A stretch of DNA of 64,000 bases from Streptomyces sp. NBC_01233 (GTDB lineage: Bacteria > Actinomycetota > Actinomycetes > Streptomycetales > Streptomycetaceae), in assembly GCF_035989305.1 (NCBI RefSeq), contig NZ_CP108514.1, forward strand, positions 5,808,501 through 5,872,500. Reading direction: 5' to 3'. Of the stretch, positions 8,581-17,502 are shown piece after piece. How positions within the stretch are numbered: position 1 is the first letter of the stretch; every line of letters starts with the position of its first letter. The notes under the pieces were generated by a model. That model searched no databases. It was given only the letters and a program-made list of their open reading frames with translations, and had not been told where the DNA came from. Both the position numbers and the translations under genes were made by a program.

Positions 8581-9132
8581 ATGGAGTACCGGTACGCCAC
8601 CGAGGCCGACGCGCCCGCCATGGCCGAGCTCTTCGCCGCCAACCACCACGACGCCCTGACGGAGCGGCAACGGGCGGAGCAGGGGTTCGTGCAGGGCCGC
8701 TTCGACGCCGGCGTCCTGCGGGCGATGGCCCGGGCCGGGGAGCTGCTGGTCGCGGACGACCGCGGCCGGGTCGCCGGCCTGCTCGCCCTGTCGGTCGCCG
8801 CGGATCTGGCCGATCCGTCGCCGCCGGTCGCGGGGCTGCTCCGGGCCCAGGACGCCCTGGAGTGGGAGGGGCACCCGCTCGCCGAGGCGCGGTGGCTGCT
8901 CTACGGGCCGGTCGTGGTCGATGCCGCGTACCGGGGGCGGGGTGTGGCCCGGGCCCTGTTCACCATGGCCGTGGCGGCGGCCTCGGAGCGGGCCGACGTC
9001 GTGGTGGCGTTCATCGAAGCCGGCAACGTGCCGTCCTGGAGGGTGCACGTCGACGGCTTCGGCATGACCCCGCTGGGCGACTACGTCGCGGGCGGGCGCA
9101 CGTACAGCGCGGTCGCCGCGTCGACCACCTAG
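8581..9132 (+). CDS. GNAT family N-acetyltransferase
   Basis: 183 residues. The GNAT fold is indicated by an N-terminal YRYATEADAPAMAELF strand-helix and the acetyl-CoA loop VVVDAAYRGRGVARALF (R/QxxGxG/A motif) near residues 110-130, then a C-terminal strand region. Acceptor substrate unknown. It starts about 50 bp after the MepB gene. Confidence 0.82.
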   Translation: MEYRYATEADAPAMAELFAANHHDALTERQRAEQGFVQGRFDAGVLRAMARAGELLVADDRGRVAGLLALSVAADLADPSPPVAGLLRAQDALEWEGHPLAEARWLLYGPVVVDAAYRGRGVARALFTMAVAAASERADVVVAFIEAGNVPSWRVHVDGFGMTPLGDYVAGGRTYSAVAASTT

Positions 9133-9258
9133 GGTCCGGCGTCGGCACGCGCTGCGAGCGCGCCACGCCGAGCGATCTTGGAGGATCGATTCGTCCCGTT
9201 CCGTCCTCCTAGGGTCGTGCTTCGCATGCCCCAGCCTCCCTCGGAAGGAATCCCTCCC

Positions 9259-9612
9259 ATGAAGCTCCGCAACGCCGCGGCCGCTGCCGTGGCCGCGTTC
9301 GCCCTGACCCTGTCGCTGTCCGGGTCGGCGCTGGCCGCCACGGGCGACTTCTCCTACAAGTACGTCGACGGCCTCGGGCACGAGCAGAAGATCGTGCTGC
9401 ACGACCCGCACAGCGGCAAGTGCGTCAACCTGTACGCCGTCGGCTCCGACGAGGTGCAGCCCGGCTACGGCCCGCACAACCAGACCGACGCCGCGGTGAT
9501 CGTCTACAAGGGGGCGAACTGCACGGGCCCCGAGTACCGGCTGCGGGCGAACGGCAACCCGGCCCGCGACGACCTCGAGGTGCGCTCGGTGACGTTCGAC
9601 GCCGCGGTCTAG
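9259..9612 (+). CDS. Small secreted protein of unknown function
   Basis: 117 residues. ATG at 9259 is preceded by GGAAGGA (9243-9249). A clear Sec signal peptide with an ALAA-type cleavage site near residue 28 precedes a mature domain of about 90 residues. That domain has two cysteines (SGKCVN and GANCTG) likely to form a disulfide, a pattern common among small Streptomyces exported proteins. Function unknown. Confidence 0.75.
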   Translation: MKLRNAAAAAVAAFALTLSLSGSALAATGDFSYKYVDGLGHEQKIVLHDPHSGKCVNLYAVGSDEVQPGYGPHNQTDAAVIVYKGANCTGPEYRLRANGNPARDDLEVRSVTFDAAV

Positions 9613-9670
9613 GGCCCCTCCCGCCCTCCCGTCGTCGTCGGAAACCGGTCGCGTACGCGATCCGTACGCG

Positions 9671-10117
9671 CTACCCCTCCAGGATCACCAGAGGGATCTC
9701 GCGCGGCCGGGCGGCCCTCTGGTCGTCCTCGAACGGGGGCCAGAGGGCCGTCATCATGTCCCAGTACGTCTCCCGCTCCTCGGGCGTGGCCGTGCGCGCC
9801 GTCGCCTTCACGGTGGCGGCCCCGACCTGCAGGCGGACCTCCGGGTGGGCCGTGAGGTTCCGGTACCAGTGGGGGTGGTCCGGGGCCCCGTGGCCGGCGG
9901 CCAGGACGATGAAGCGGCCCGCGTCCTCGCCGTAGATCAGCGGGGTGCGGACGGTGCGGCCGGTGGCACGGTCCACCGTGGTGAGCAGCAGGGTGGGAAC
10001 GCCGTGCCACAGGTGCCCGTCGGCGCCCGCGGTGGTCACGTACGCGCGGACGTGGTCGAGCCGTGGGCCGGGTCGCGGGTCCGTGGGGTGTTCCCAGTCG
10101 ACATCGAGTGCGTGCAT
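9671..10117 (-). CDS. Deazaflavin (F420)-dependent nitroreductase family protein
   Basis: 148 residues, resembling the DDN-type split-barrel nitroreductase family that uses cofactor F420. Signatures are LLLTTVDRATGRTVRTPLIY, GRFIVLAAGHGAPDHPHWYR and NLTAHPEVRLQVG. These enzymes reduce quinones or nitro/enone substrates in actinobacteria. It lies just upstream of and divergent from the broken LysR gene, which is the usual arrangement for a LysR target. Confidence 0.85.
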   Translation of the reverse strand: MHALDVDWEHPTDPRPGPRLDHVRAYVTTAGADGHLWHGVPTLLLTTVDRATGRTVRTPLIYGEDAGRFIVLAAGHGAPDHPHWYRNLTAHPEVRLQVGAATVKATARTATPEERETYWDMMTALWPPFEDDQRAARPREIPLVILEG

Positions 10118-10223
10118 TTACCTGTCCTTAGGGTTGTGGCCCCCTGGCGGCTAACGAGCATTAACGATTCTGGATGCGCACGACCCGTAGCGCACGGCTG
10201 CAGGTCTGGACCAAGCTCGTCGC

Positions 10224-11178
10224 ATGGATCTGGAGCTGAGGCACCTCAAGATCGTCAGGGCCGTCGCCGACGCCGGGAGTCTGACCCGGGCCGCCACCAT
10301 CCTCGGCCTCGCGCAGCCCGCGCTCAGTACGCAGCTGAAGCGGATCGAGCGGGTGCTGGGCGGGACGCTGTTCGTGCGCGGGCGGGAGGGCGTACGGGCC
10401 ACCGCGCTCGGGGAGCTCGTACTGGAGCGGGCGCGGGTGCTGCTGCCCGCGGTGTGCGAGCTGCAGGAGGAGGCCCGGCGGTTCGCCCGGCAGGGGGCGG
10501 CGCACGGCCACCGGCTCGGCGGGACGCACGGCCCGCTGCTCGGCGGGCTCGTGGACCGGCTCGCCCGCGAGGCGCCCGGGGTGCCGGTGACCACGTACAC
10601 CTCCTGGTCCGAGCGGGAGGTCGCCGGGAGCGTCGCCGACGGGCGCCTGGACTTCGCGCTGGTCGGGGTCTGCGGGGAGAGCGCCCCGCCCGAGCCGGGG
10701 CGCCTCGCCTGGATGGAGGTGGCGCGGGACCCCGTGCACGTGATGCTGGCCGAGGACCATCCGCTGGCCCTCGCCCCGCGCGGGGAGGCCGAGCTGGCCG
10801 AGCTGGCCGCCGAGGCATGGGCGGACGTACCGGGCGACGGGTGCTTCGGGGACTGCTTCGCCGCGGCCTGCGTACGGGCCGGGTTCACGCCCGCCTGTGT
10901 CTACGAGACCGACACCGCGTCGTGCGTGCACCTGGTGCAGGTCGGGCGGGCGGGCGGTCGGGCTGTGCCGGGCGACCTTCCCGGCGACCCCGGGGGTGGT
11001 CACGCGGCCGCTCGCCGGGACTCCGCTGGTGTGGCGGCACCTGCTGGGCTGGCATCCCGCCGGGCGGGCCGCCGCCCTGGCCGCGGATGTGCTGGAGCAG
11101 GCTCGGGCTGCGCATGCGGAGGCGTTGGGCAGGGCGGGCGGGGGCCTGCGGCCCGCGCTGCCGCGGTCCGCCGCTTAG
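10224..11178 (+). pseudogene. LysR-family regulator, frameshifted at a GGGC repeat
   Basis: Residues 1-60 form a typical LysR winged helix (LRHLKIVRAVADAGSLTRAA), followed by a substrate-binding domain up to VHLVQVGR. At 10943-10956 the sequence carries three GGGC units. After it, the expected end of the domain (RAVGLCRATFP, then TRPLAGTPLVWRHLLGWHP) continues in the +1 frame to the stop at 11178. Removing one 4-bp unit restores a LysR protein of about 316 residues. As it stands, translation would instead run into intergenic repeats and stop at 11468. It may be a pseudogene, a phase-variable gene or a sequencing error. The divergent deazaflavin oxidoreductase gene is the likely target. Confidence 0.8.
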
Positions 11179-11206
11179 TCCGCCGCCCGGCTGCGGCTTC
11201 GCTGCC

Positions 11207-11359
11207 GGGGCTCCGCCCCGGACCCCGCGCCTCAAACGCCGGCGGGACTGGAGGATCGGGGCTCCGCCCCGCGCCCCGCGCCTCAAACGCCGGCGGGGCT
11301 GGAGGATCGGGGCTCCGCCCCGCGCCCCGCGCCTCAAACGCCGGCGGGGCTGGAGGGTG
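11207..11359. repeat. Three tandem copies of a 51-bp intergenic repeat
   Basis: GGGGCTCCGCCCC recurs at 11207, 11258 and 11309, a period of 51 bp. Each copy is followed by CGCGCCTCAAACGCCGGCGG. The unit contains two short palindromes. Related copies occur at 17417-17462 (inverted) and 59968-60143. Confidence 0.85.
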
Positions 11360-11535
11360 CCCGGCGGGACTGGAGTGGTGCGGCAGGGCTGGAGGGTGCC
11401 CGGCGGGACTGAGTGGCCCGGCGGGACTGGAGTGGTGCGGCGGGGCTGGAGGGTGCCGGCGGGGCTGAGTGGTGCGGCGGGGCTGGAGGGTGCCGGCGGG
11501 GCTGAGTGGTGCGGCGGGGCTGGAGGGTGCGGATG
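11360..11535. repeat. Degenerate GGCGGGGCTGGAG short-unit array
   Basis: Downstream of the 51-bp array, variants of GGCGGGGCTGGAGGGTGCC and GAGTGGTGC repeat irregularly about ten times. No gene is seen here. Confidence 0.7.
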
Positions 11536-11581
11536 CCCCCGGCGGGGCCGGGGGCGGTGGGCAGCCTTCGTGGCGGCCTGC

Positions 11582-11767
11582 TTACGGCAGGTAGCGCTCG
11601 ATGACCTGCGGGCCCTCCTTCTCGATCAGCTTGCGTGCCTTCTCGACCCGCTCCGGAGTCGGGTCGTGGCCGGTCACCATCACGAGGTCCTCGGGGTCGT
11701 ACGGCCGTTCCCCGCCCGTGAAGAGCCGGTCCGACCGTGTGGGCTGCTCGTCGGGTTCACTGACCAT
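11582..11767 (-). CDS. Small conserved hypothetical protein
   Basis: 61 residues. The start at 11767 is fixed by a strong TAGGAGG site 6 bp upstream (minus strand); a longer upstream frame lacks one. The protein is charged and soluble, with an acidic N-terminus and a C-terminal segment TPERVEKARKLIEKEGPQVI that is predicted to be helical. No family name recognised. Confidence 0.65.
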   Translation of the reverse strand: MVSEPDEQPTRSDRLFTGGERPYDPEDLVMVTGHDPTPERVEKARKLIEKEGPQVIERYLP

Positions 11768-11950
11768 CGCGTACCTCCTACGGTTTCCCCTTCCCCTGGC
11801 CCCATGGTCCGACCACCGGCCCATGAACGCACTTCGGCCGCCGAGGCACCGCGGCCATAACGCCGGGGGAGGGGTCAACCGGCAGCTGCCGCAGGCCGGT
11901 TCGGATTTCTACGGTTTCCGCAGACCCCACCGGAAACCGAGGAGATCCCC

Positions 11951-13294
11951 ATGCTCAAGCGACACGCCCGCGCGGCGTGTACCGCCCTGGCCGCCGCCGG
12001 GCTGCTGCTGGCCGGGACGAGCGGCGCCACCGCCGACTCCGCCCCCGCCGCCCCCTCGGCGGCGACGACCCTGCGCCCCGCCGACGCCCCGCCCGAGCTG
12101 CTCGCCGCCATGCAGCGCGACCTCGGCCTGACCCCCACGCAGGCCAAGGCCCGACTCGCACACGAGGCCGAGGCGGGGGCCACCGCCGCCCGGCTGCGGA
12201 TGCGGCTCGGCGCCGCCTTCGCCGGGGCCTGGGTGGACGGGGTCGACGCCGCCACCCTCACCGTCGCCACCACCCGCGCCGCCGACACCGCCGCGATACG
12301 GGCCACCGGGGCCACGGCGAAACTCGTCGCCCGCACCCTGGCCGACCTGGACTCCGCCAAGGCCGCCCTGGACGGGGCGGCCACCGCCGACACCCCCGTG
12401 CGGTACGTCGACCCGCGCTCCAACACCCTCGTCGTCGAGGAGGCCGAGCCGGGAGCGGCCGCGCGGCTGCTGGCCGCCACCGGGACCGACGCGGCCCTGG
12501 TCACGGTGGTCCGTACGGCCGAGGCCCCGCGTCCCCTCTACGACCTGCGCGGCGGGGACGCCTACTACATGAACGGCAGCGGCCGCTGCTCCGTGGGCTT
12601 CCCGGTCACCAAGGGGACCGCCAACGGCTTCGCCACCGCCGGGCACTGCGGGCGCGCCGGCACCACCACCAGCGGCTTCAACCAGGTCGCGCAGGGTTCC
12701 TTCCAGGCCTCCGTCTTCCCCGGCAACGACATGGCCTGGGTGGCCGCCAACGCCCAGTGGGCCTCGACCCCGTACGTGAAGGGCAGCGGGGGTGCGAACG
12801 TACAGGTCACGGGCTCGGTGCTGCAGCCGGTCGGGGCCTCGGTGTGCCGTTCCGGCTCGACCACCGGCTGGCACTGCGGCACGATCCAGCAGCACAACAC
12901 CAGCGTCACCTACCCCGAGGGCACCATCTCCGGCGTGACCCGTACGACGGTCTGCGCCGAGCCGGGCGACTCCGGCGGCTCCTACATCTCCGGGAGCCAG
13001 GCCCAGGGCGTGACCTCGGGCGGTTCCGGCAACTGCTCCAGCGGCGGGACCACCTTCTTCCAGCCGCTGAACCCGATCCTGTCGGCGTACGGACTGACCC
13101 TCAAGGTCACCGGCAGCGACCCGGGCCCCGGCCCCGGTGAGCCCGAGCCGGGAGGCACCTGGAAGGCGGGCACCGTCTACGCGGCCGGCGCCACCGTCAC
13201 CCACGGCGGCGCGAGCTACCGCTGCATCCAGGGGCACCAGGCGCAGACGGGCTGGGAGCCACCGAACGTCCCGGCGCTCTGGCAGCGCCTGTAG
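11951..13294 (+). CDS. Secreted S1 serine protease with pro-domain and C-terminal chitin-binding module (streptogrisin C-like)
   Basis: 447 residues. A signal peptide (about 1-30) and a pro-region of alpha-lytic protease type (about 40-190) precede the mature chymotrypsin-like domain. The triad is visible in TAGHCG, NDMAWV and CAEPGDSGGSY. A Gly/Pro linker leads to a CBM5/12-type module (about 400-447: AGTVYAAGATVTHGGASYRC, then a Trp-rich end) expected to bind chitin or similar polymers. This layout is that of streptogrisin C-type proteases. It is monocistronic and acts outside the cell. Confidence 0.93.
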   Translation: MLKRHARAACTALAAAGLLLAGTSGATADSAPAAPSAATTLRPADAPPELLAAMQRDLGLTPTQAKARLAHEAEAGATAARLRMRLGAAFAGAWVDGVDAATLTVATTRAADTAAIRATGATAKLVARTLADLDSAKAALDGAATADTPVRYVDPRSNTLVVEEAEPGAAARLLAATGTDAALVTVVRTAEAPRPLYDLRGGDAYYMNGSGRCSVGFPVTKGTANGFATAGHCGRAGTTTSGFNQVAQGSFQASVFPGNDMAWVAANAQWASTPYVKGSGGANVQVTGSVLQPVGASVCRSGSTTGWHCGTIQQHNTSVTYPEGTISGVTRTTVCAEPGDSGGSYISGSQAQGVTSGGSGNCSSGGTTFFQPLNPILSAYGLTLKVTGSDPGPGPGEPEPGGTWKAGTVYAAGATVTHGGASYRCIQGHQAQTGWEPPNVPALWQRL

Positions 13295-13361
13295 CGAACG
13301 GGAGAATGCCGGTGCCGTGGCTGCCAAGGGGGGAGTCACGGCACCTCCGCGTGCGCGCGGG

Positions 13362-14387
13362 TCAGACGAGGACCGCGGCCAGCGTGCCGAGCGCGCCGAG
13401 CACGGTCAGCAGGCCGCAGATCGCGAGGTTCACCGTCCGGTGCTCCCAGAAGATGGCGACGAACTCCCGGATGGTGGCGCTCGGCCAGTAGTACTTCGCG
13501 GTGGGGGAGCCCAGAACCTGCCCGTTGACGCCGGTCTTGCGCGCCAGCATCGCGGCCCGGAAGGCGTGGAAGTTGTTGGTGACCACCACGCACCGGTAGG
13601 CCGGATCGTGCGCCTCCATGATCTCCCGGCTGAAGCGCATGTTCTCCTCGGTCGTGGTGGACCGGTCCTCCAGCACGATGTGCTCCGCCGGCACGCCCTC
13701 CGCGATCAGCCAGTCCGCCATCGCCCGGGCCTCCGCGACCTTCTCGTCCGAGCCCTTGCCGCCCGAGACGAGCAGCACCGGCGGCCGGCTGCCCCGGGCC
13801 AGCTGGCCCTCGTAGATCTGCTGTCCCTTGCGCAGGCGCGAGGCCAGCAGCGGCGGCACGCGGTCCCCGCTGATCAGGCCCGAGCCCAGCATGACCACGT
13901 GGTCGACGCCGCCGCGCACCTTGATCCGCCCGTAGAGGAAGGCGTAGCCGAGGAAGCAGAAGAAGACGAAGGAGACGTAGCCGGCCACCACGGTGAGCGT
14001 TCCGGCGATGGCGCCCAGAACGGGCGAGCCGACCACGCCGACGAGGATCAGCAAAGCGATCAGCGCGAAGATCGCGAGGCCCGCGAGCATCGACAGCAGG
14101 TTGGCCGGCCGCAGACCCTCCTTGCGGATCATGGTCACGCCGTTGCGGACGAGGAAGACGCCCAGCGCCAGGGTGCCGAACGCGGGCGAGGCGAAGGCGA
14201 GCACGACGACCGTGACGGCCGCCCAGGTGGGCAGCTTGCCCACCTGGAGGAACAGGGCGGAGCAGGCGCTGAGGAAGGTCAGCCCCAGGAGCACGGCGTT
14301 GCTGAAGCGGCGCCGGTCCTGCCGGACGCTTATGCAGAATGCGAGGAAGAGCAGGGCGGCGAGGGCGAAGGCGACCATGCCGCCCAT
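13362..14387 (-). CDS. YdcF/DUF218 family membrane protein
   Basis: 341 residues from ATG at 14387. An N-terminal region with about four or five transmembrane helices (residues 1-165) is followed by the DUF218 domain: VVMLGSGLISGDRVPPLLASR, LLVSGGKGSDEKVAEA and VVVTNNFHAFRAAMLARKTG. A last hydrophobic helix closes the protein. Family members such as SanA and ElyC are linked to envelope integrity. It lies 14 bp after the D-aminoacylase stop region on the same strand and may share its transcript. Confidence 0.85.
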   Translation of the reverse strand: MGGMVAFALAALLFLAFCISVRQDRRRFSNAVLLGLTFLSACSALFLQVGKLPTWAAVTVVVLAFASPAFGTLALGVFLVRNGVTMIRKEGLRPANLLSMLAGLAIFALIALLILVGVVGSPVLGAIAGTLTVVAGYVSFVFFCFLGYAFLYGRIKVRGGVDHVVMLGSGLISGDRVPPLLASRLRKGQQIYEGQLARGSRPPVLLVSGGKGSDEKVAEARAMADWLIAEGVPAEHIVLEDRSTTTEENMRFSREIMEAHDPAYRCVVVTNNFHAFRAAMLARKTGVNGQVLGSPTAKYYWPSATIREFVAIFWEHRTVNLAICGLLTVLGALGTLAAVLV

Positions 14388-14401
14388 CGTAGGTGCCGGA
14401 T

Positions 14402-15982
14402 TTACCGAAGATCGAGTGCGGTGCGGCGCACGGAACGCCCGGCCAGCACGTCCGTCCGGCGCCCGTCGCGCATGACGAACCGCCCGTCGATCAGGACGTG
14501 CGGGATGCCGGTCGGCAGCACCCGCGGCTGCTCGTACGTGGAGCCGGCCGCGACCGTGCCGGGGTCGAAGAGGACGAGGTCCGCGCGGTGGCCGACGCGG
14601 ACCAGGCCCCGGTCGGGCAGACGCAGGCGCGCTGCGGGGCGGCCGGCCAGGTGCGCCACGCACTCCTCCAGGGAGAGCAGGCCGAGTTCGCGGACGTAGT
14701 GGCCGAGGTAGTGCGGGAAGGTGCCGTAGGCGCGCGGGTGCGGTTTCGCGCCCTGGAGGATGCCGTCGGAGCCGCCGGTGTGGACGCGGTGGCGCATGAT
14801 CGCCCGTACGTTCTCCTCGTGGCCGACGCGCTGGAGGACGGTCGGCGCGAGGCGGTCGTCCAGCAGCAGCCGGCGGGCGGCCTCCCAGCCGTCCAGGCGC
14901 GTGCCGACGTACGCGCCGAGGGCGGGATCGGCGACGCCCGAGATCTCGACCGTGGACCAGTCGACGGGCACCCCGTGGCAGCCGTCCGCACCCTCCACCT
15001 CCAGCGCGTGGCGGATCCGCCCGGCCTGGGCGTCGTCGCGCAGGCGGGCCAGGACCGCCTCCGGGCCGCCCTCGTTCGCCCAACTGGGCAGGAGGGCGAC
15101 GAGGGTGGTGCAGCCGGGGGTGTACGGGTAGCTGTCGAGGGTGATGTCGGCGCCCTCGGCCAGGGCCGCGTCGAGCAGGGCGAGCAGCTCGGGGGCGCGG
15201 CCCTCGTTCTCGCCGAAGTTCATGGTGGCGTGGGCCAGGTGCAGGGCGCAGCCGGCCTCCCGGGTCAGCCCGATCATCTCGGCGTAGGCGGCGAGCGCGC
15301 CGTGGCCGTACGAGCGGTGGTGCGGGCAGTAGTAGCCGCCGTACTCCGCCACCACCCGGCAGAGCTCCGTCAGTTCGGCGCCCGAGGCGTACATGCCGGG
15401 GGTGTAGGTGAGGCCGGAGGACATGCCGACGGCGCCCTGCGCCAGGCCGTCGGCGACGAGCGATCGCATCCGGTCCAGCTCGGCCGCGGTCGCGGGGCGG
15501 TCGTCCCAGCCGAGGGCGTACGCGCGGACGGTGCCCTGCGGGACGAGGTAGGCGGCGTTGACGGCGATGCCCCGACCGCCGTGGGCCCGGTCCAGGCGGT
15601 CGAGGTAGCCGCCGACCGTGCGCCAGTCGAAGTCCACGTCGTCGCCCGGCCCGTTCCAGCCGGCGATGGCGGCCCGTACCCCGGCGAGCGTCCGGTCGTC
15701 GGCGGGCGCGTACGACAGGCCGTCCTGGCCGAGGACTTCGAGGGTGACGCCCTGGGCGGCCTTCGCGCTGTGGTCCGGGTCGCGGAGCAGGGCGAGGTCG
15801 CTGTGGGCGTGCATGTCGACGAAGCCGGGAGCGAGGGCGAGGCCGTGCGCGTCGAGGGTCCTGCGGCCCCCGGGGAGCGAGCCGATCTCGGCGATCCGGC
15901 CCTCGTGGACGCCGACGTCCGCGGTGTACGAGGGCCCGCCCGTGCCGTCGACGACGCGGGCCCCCCGGATGACCAGGTCCAC
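14402..15982 (-). CDS. N-acyl-D-amino-acid deacylase (D-aminoacylase) family amidohydrolase
   Basis: 526 residues, the normal length for this amidohydrolase family. The N-terminal small beta domain (VIRGARVVDGTGGPSY) leads to the metal-binding FVDMHAHSD motif. Then come ITLDSYPYTPGCTTL, the HYVRELGLLSLEECVAHLAG segment and a C-terminal strand domain (LVRVGHRADLVLFDP). It should hydrolyse N-acyl-D-amino acids in the cytoplasm. It sits 10 bp downstream of a PLP D-amino-acid deaminase gene, so the pair would release and then deaminate D-amino acids. Confidence 0.9.
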   Translation of the reverse strand: MDLVIRGARVVDGTGGPSYTADVGVHEGRIAEIGSLPGGRRTLDAHGLALAPGFVDMHAHSDLALLRDPDHSAKAAQGVTLEVLGQDGLSYAPADDRTLAGVRAAIAGWNGPGDDVDFDWRTVGGYLDRLDRAHGGRGIAVNAAYLVPQGTVRAYALGWDDRPATAAELDRMRSLVADGLAQGAVGMSSGLTYTPGMYASGAELTELCRVVAEYGGYYCPHHRSYGHGALAAYAEMIGLTREAGCALHLAHATMNFGENEGRAPELLALLDAALAEGADITLDSYPYTPGCTTLVALLPSWANEGGPEAVLARLRDDAQAGRIRHALEVEGADGCHGVPVDWSTVEISGVADPALGAYVGTRLDGWEAARRLLLDDRLAPTVLQRVGHEENVRAIMRHRVHTGGSDGILQGAKPHPRAYGTFPHYLGHYVRELGLLSLEECVAHLAGRPAARLRLPDRGLVRVGHRADLVLFDPGTVAAGSTYEQPRVLPTGIPHVLIDGRFVMRDGRRTDVLAGRSVRRTALDLR

Positions 15983-15992
15983 CGGTCCGCTC

Positions 15993-17279
15993 CTAGAAGA
16001 AGGTGCGGACGTAGTCGGTGACGGTGCCGTCGGCCTCCACGACCGGGATCAGCGGCCACTTCTCGAAGATCGTGCAGGGGTGCGACATGCCGAGTGCCAC
16101 CAGGTCGCCGACCTGGATGTCGTCGGCCGAGTCGGTCTCCAGCCAGGCGTGCTGGTCGGACAGTTTCACCACGCGGACGCCGGTGGCCGGGCGTTCGACG
16201 CCGGTGAGGGCGTCGCGGACCAGCTCGGCCCCGGGCAGCCCCAGGTCGTAGGCGATGTCGCGCTTGCCCGCGTTGACGAAGGCCTGGGTGGGGGAGGGCC
16301 GGGAGACGACCTGGGTCCACAGCCGGAACGCCGGGCGCAGGCCGCCCTCTTCGGGGTGGCGGTTGAAGGGGGTGAGGCGGGTGTACCAGCCGTGGTCGTG
16401 GGAGACGTACGCACCGGAACGGAGCAGCTTGAGCGTGGGGCGGGACAGCTCCGGCAGCTCGGCGAAGACGTCCGCGACGGCGTCGAACCAGGCGGAGCCG
16501 CCGGCGCTGACGACGATCTCCTCCAGGTCGGGGGCGAACCGGCCCGCCTTGTCGAACTCGACGGCCAGGGCGGTGAGCCGGCGCAGGTACGCGTGGACCC
16601 GGGCCGGGTCGGCGTCGGGCACCTCGGCCTCGTAGCCGCCCGTGCCGACCAGGCGCAGGGTGGCGGTGGCGGCGACCGCGTCGGCGACGACGCGGCAGTC
16701 CTCTTCGGTACGGGCCCCGGTGCGCGCGCCCTCGCCGGCGCCGAGCTCGACGACGACGTCGACGACGGCGGGCGCGTCGCGCAGGGCGCGGTCCATGAGG
16801 TGGACCCCGCGCACGGAGTCGACGTAGCAGACGAAGCGGAAGTCGGGGTCGGCGGCGAGCTCGCCGGCGACCCAGCGCAGGGCGGCGGGATCGACGAGCT
16901 CGTTGGCGAGGAAGATCCGCTGGATGCCGAAGGCGCGGTAGACGCGGGCCTGGTGGGGGACGGCGGCGGTGATGCCCCACGCGCCGTGGTCCAGCTGGCG
17001 GCGGAACAGCTGCGGGGACATGCAGGTCTTGCCGTGCGGGGCGAACGCGAGGTCGTGGCGGGCCGCGTAGGCGCCGAGGGCGGCGAGGTTGTGCTCCAGC
17101 GCGTCGGCGTCGAGCGTCAGGACGGGCGTGGTGAAACCGCCGGTGTGGAGGTCCCGGCGCTGGGCGGCGAGCTGCCCGACGGTGAGGCCCTGCGTCTGGG
17201 CGTCCGGCGGGAGTCCCTTGAACCGGTGGTCGACCGGCTCGTCGGCGAGGTCCTTGACGGGGTCGCTGTCGCTGGCCAT
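15993..17279 (-). CDS. Amino acid deaminase of the D-serine dehydratase/D-threonine aldolase family
   Basis: 428 residues, fold-type III PLP enzyme. The N-terminal alanine-racemase-like barrel carries the PLP lysine in FAPHGKTCMSPQLFRRQ, and the C-terminal D-serine dehydratase-like domain carries the conserved GMSHPCTIFEKWPLIP (probable zinc ligands His and Cys). Likely reaction: removal of ammonia from D-serine or a similar D-amino acid, giving a 2-oxo acid through a reactive enamine. The divergent RidA would clear that enamine. First gene of the deaminase/D-aminoacylase unit. Confidence 0.87.
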   Translation of the reverse strand: MASDSDPVKDLADEPVDHRFKGLPPDAQTQGLTVGQLAAQRRDLHTGGFTTPVLTLDADALEHNLAALGAYAARHDLAFAPHGKTCMSPQLFRRQLDHGAWGITAAVPHQARVYRAFGIQRIFLANELVDPAALRWVAGELAADPDFRFVCYVDSVRGVHLMDRALRDAPAVVDVVVELGAGEGARTGARTEEDCRVVADAVAATATLRLVGTGGYEAEVPDADPARVHAYLRRLTALAVEFDKAGRFAPDLEEIVVSAGGSAWFDAVADVFAELPELSRPTLKLLRSGAYVSHDHGWYTRLTPFNRHPEEGGLRPAFRLWTQVVSRPSPTQAFVNAGKRDIAYDLGLPGAELVRDALTGVERPATGVRVVKLSDQHAWLETDSADDIQVGDLVALGMSHPCTIFEKWPLIPVVEADGTVTDYVRTFF

Positions 17280-17416
17280 GCGGGTGCCTCCCGGGATTGC
17301 GTGGTATGCAACGGTCGTTGCGTATGCCGCTGCACGCTGTCTAACATCCCGGGTGACGGTGGGTCAACGCGCGCCGCCGGTGCGGGGTCCGGCCCCGGCA
17401 CCCCGCGCCTCTGGAC

Positions 17417-17462
17417 TTCAGCCCCGCCGGCGTTTGAGGCGCGGCGTCCGGGGCGGAGCCCC
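17417..17462 (-). repeat. Inverted copy of the 51-bp intergenic repeat
   Basis: The stretch contains CCGCCGGCGTTTGAGGCGCG and GGGGCGGAGCCCC, the reverse complement of the unit arrayed at 11207-11359. It lies between the divergent deaminase and IclR genes, close to their promoters. Confidence 0.8.
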
Positions 17463-17502
17463 AGCGGCGGCGCCGCACAAGGGACGACGAGGGAGGCACG
17501 GC

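Noticed and set aside
9129..9258. Earlier in-frame start for the small secreted protein (about 9178)
   Set aside because: It would put 27 non-hydrophobic residues before a perfect signal peptide; GGAAGGA supports ATG at 9259.
11179..11468. C-terminal extension of the LysR product through GC repeats
   Set aside because: The extension translates the intergenic repeat array; the normal LysR end is found in the +1 frame before 11178.
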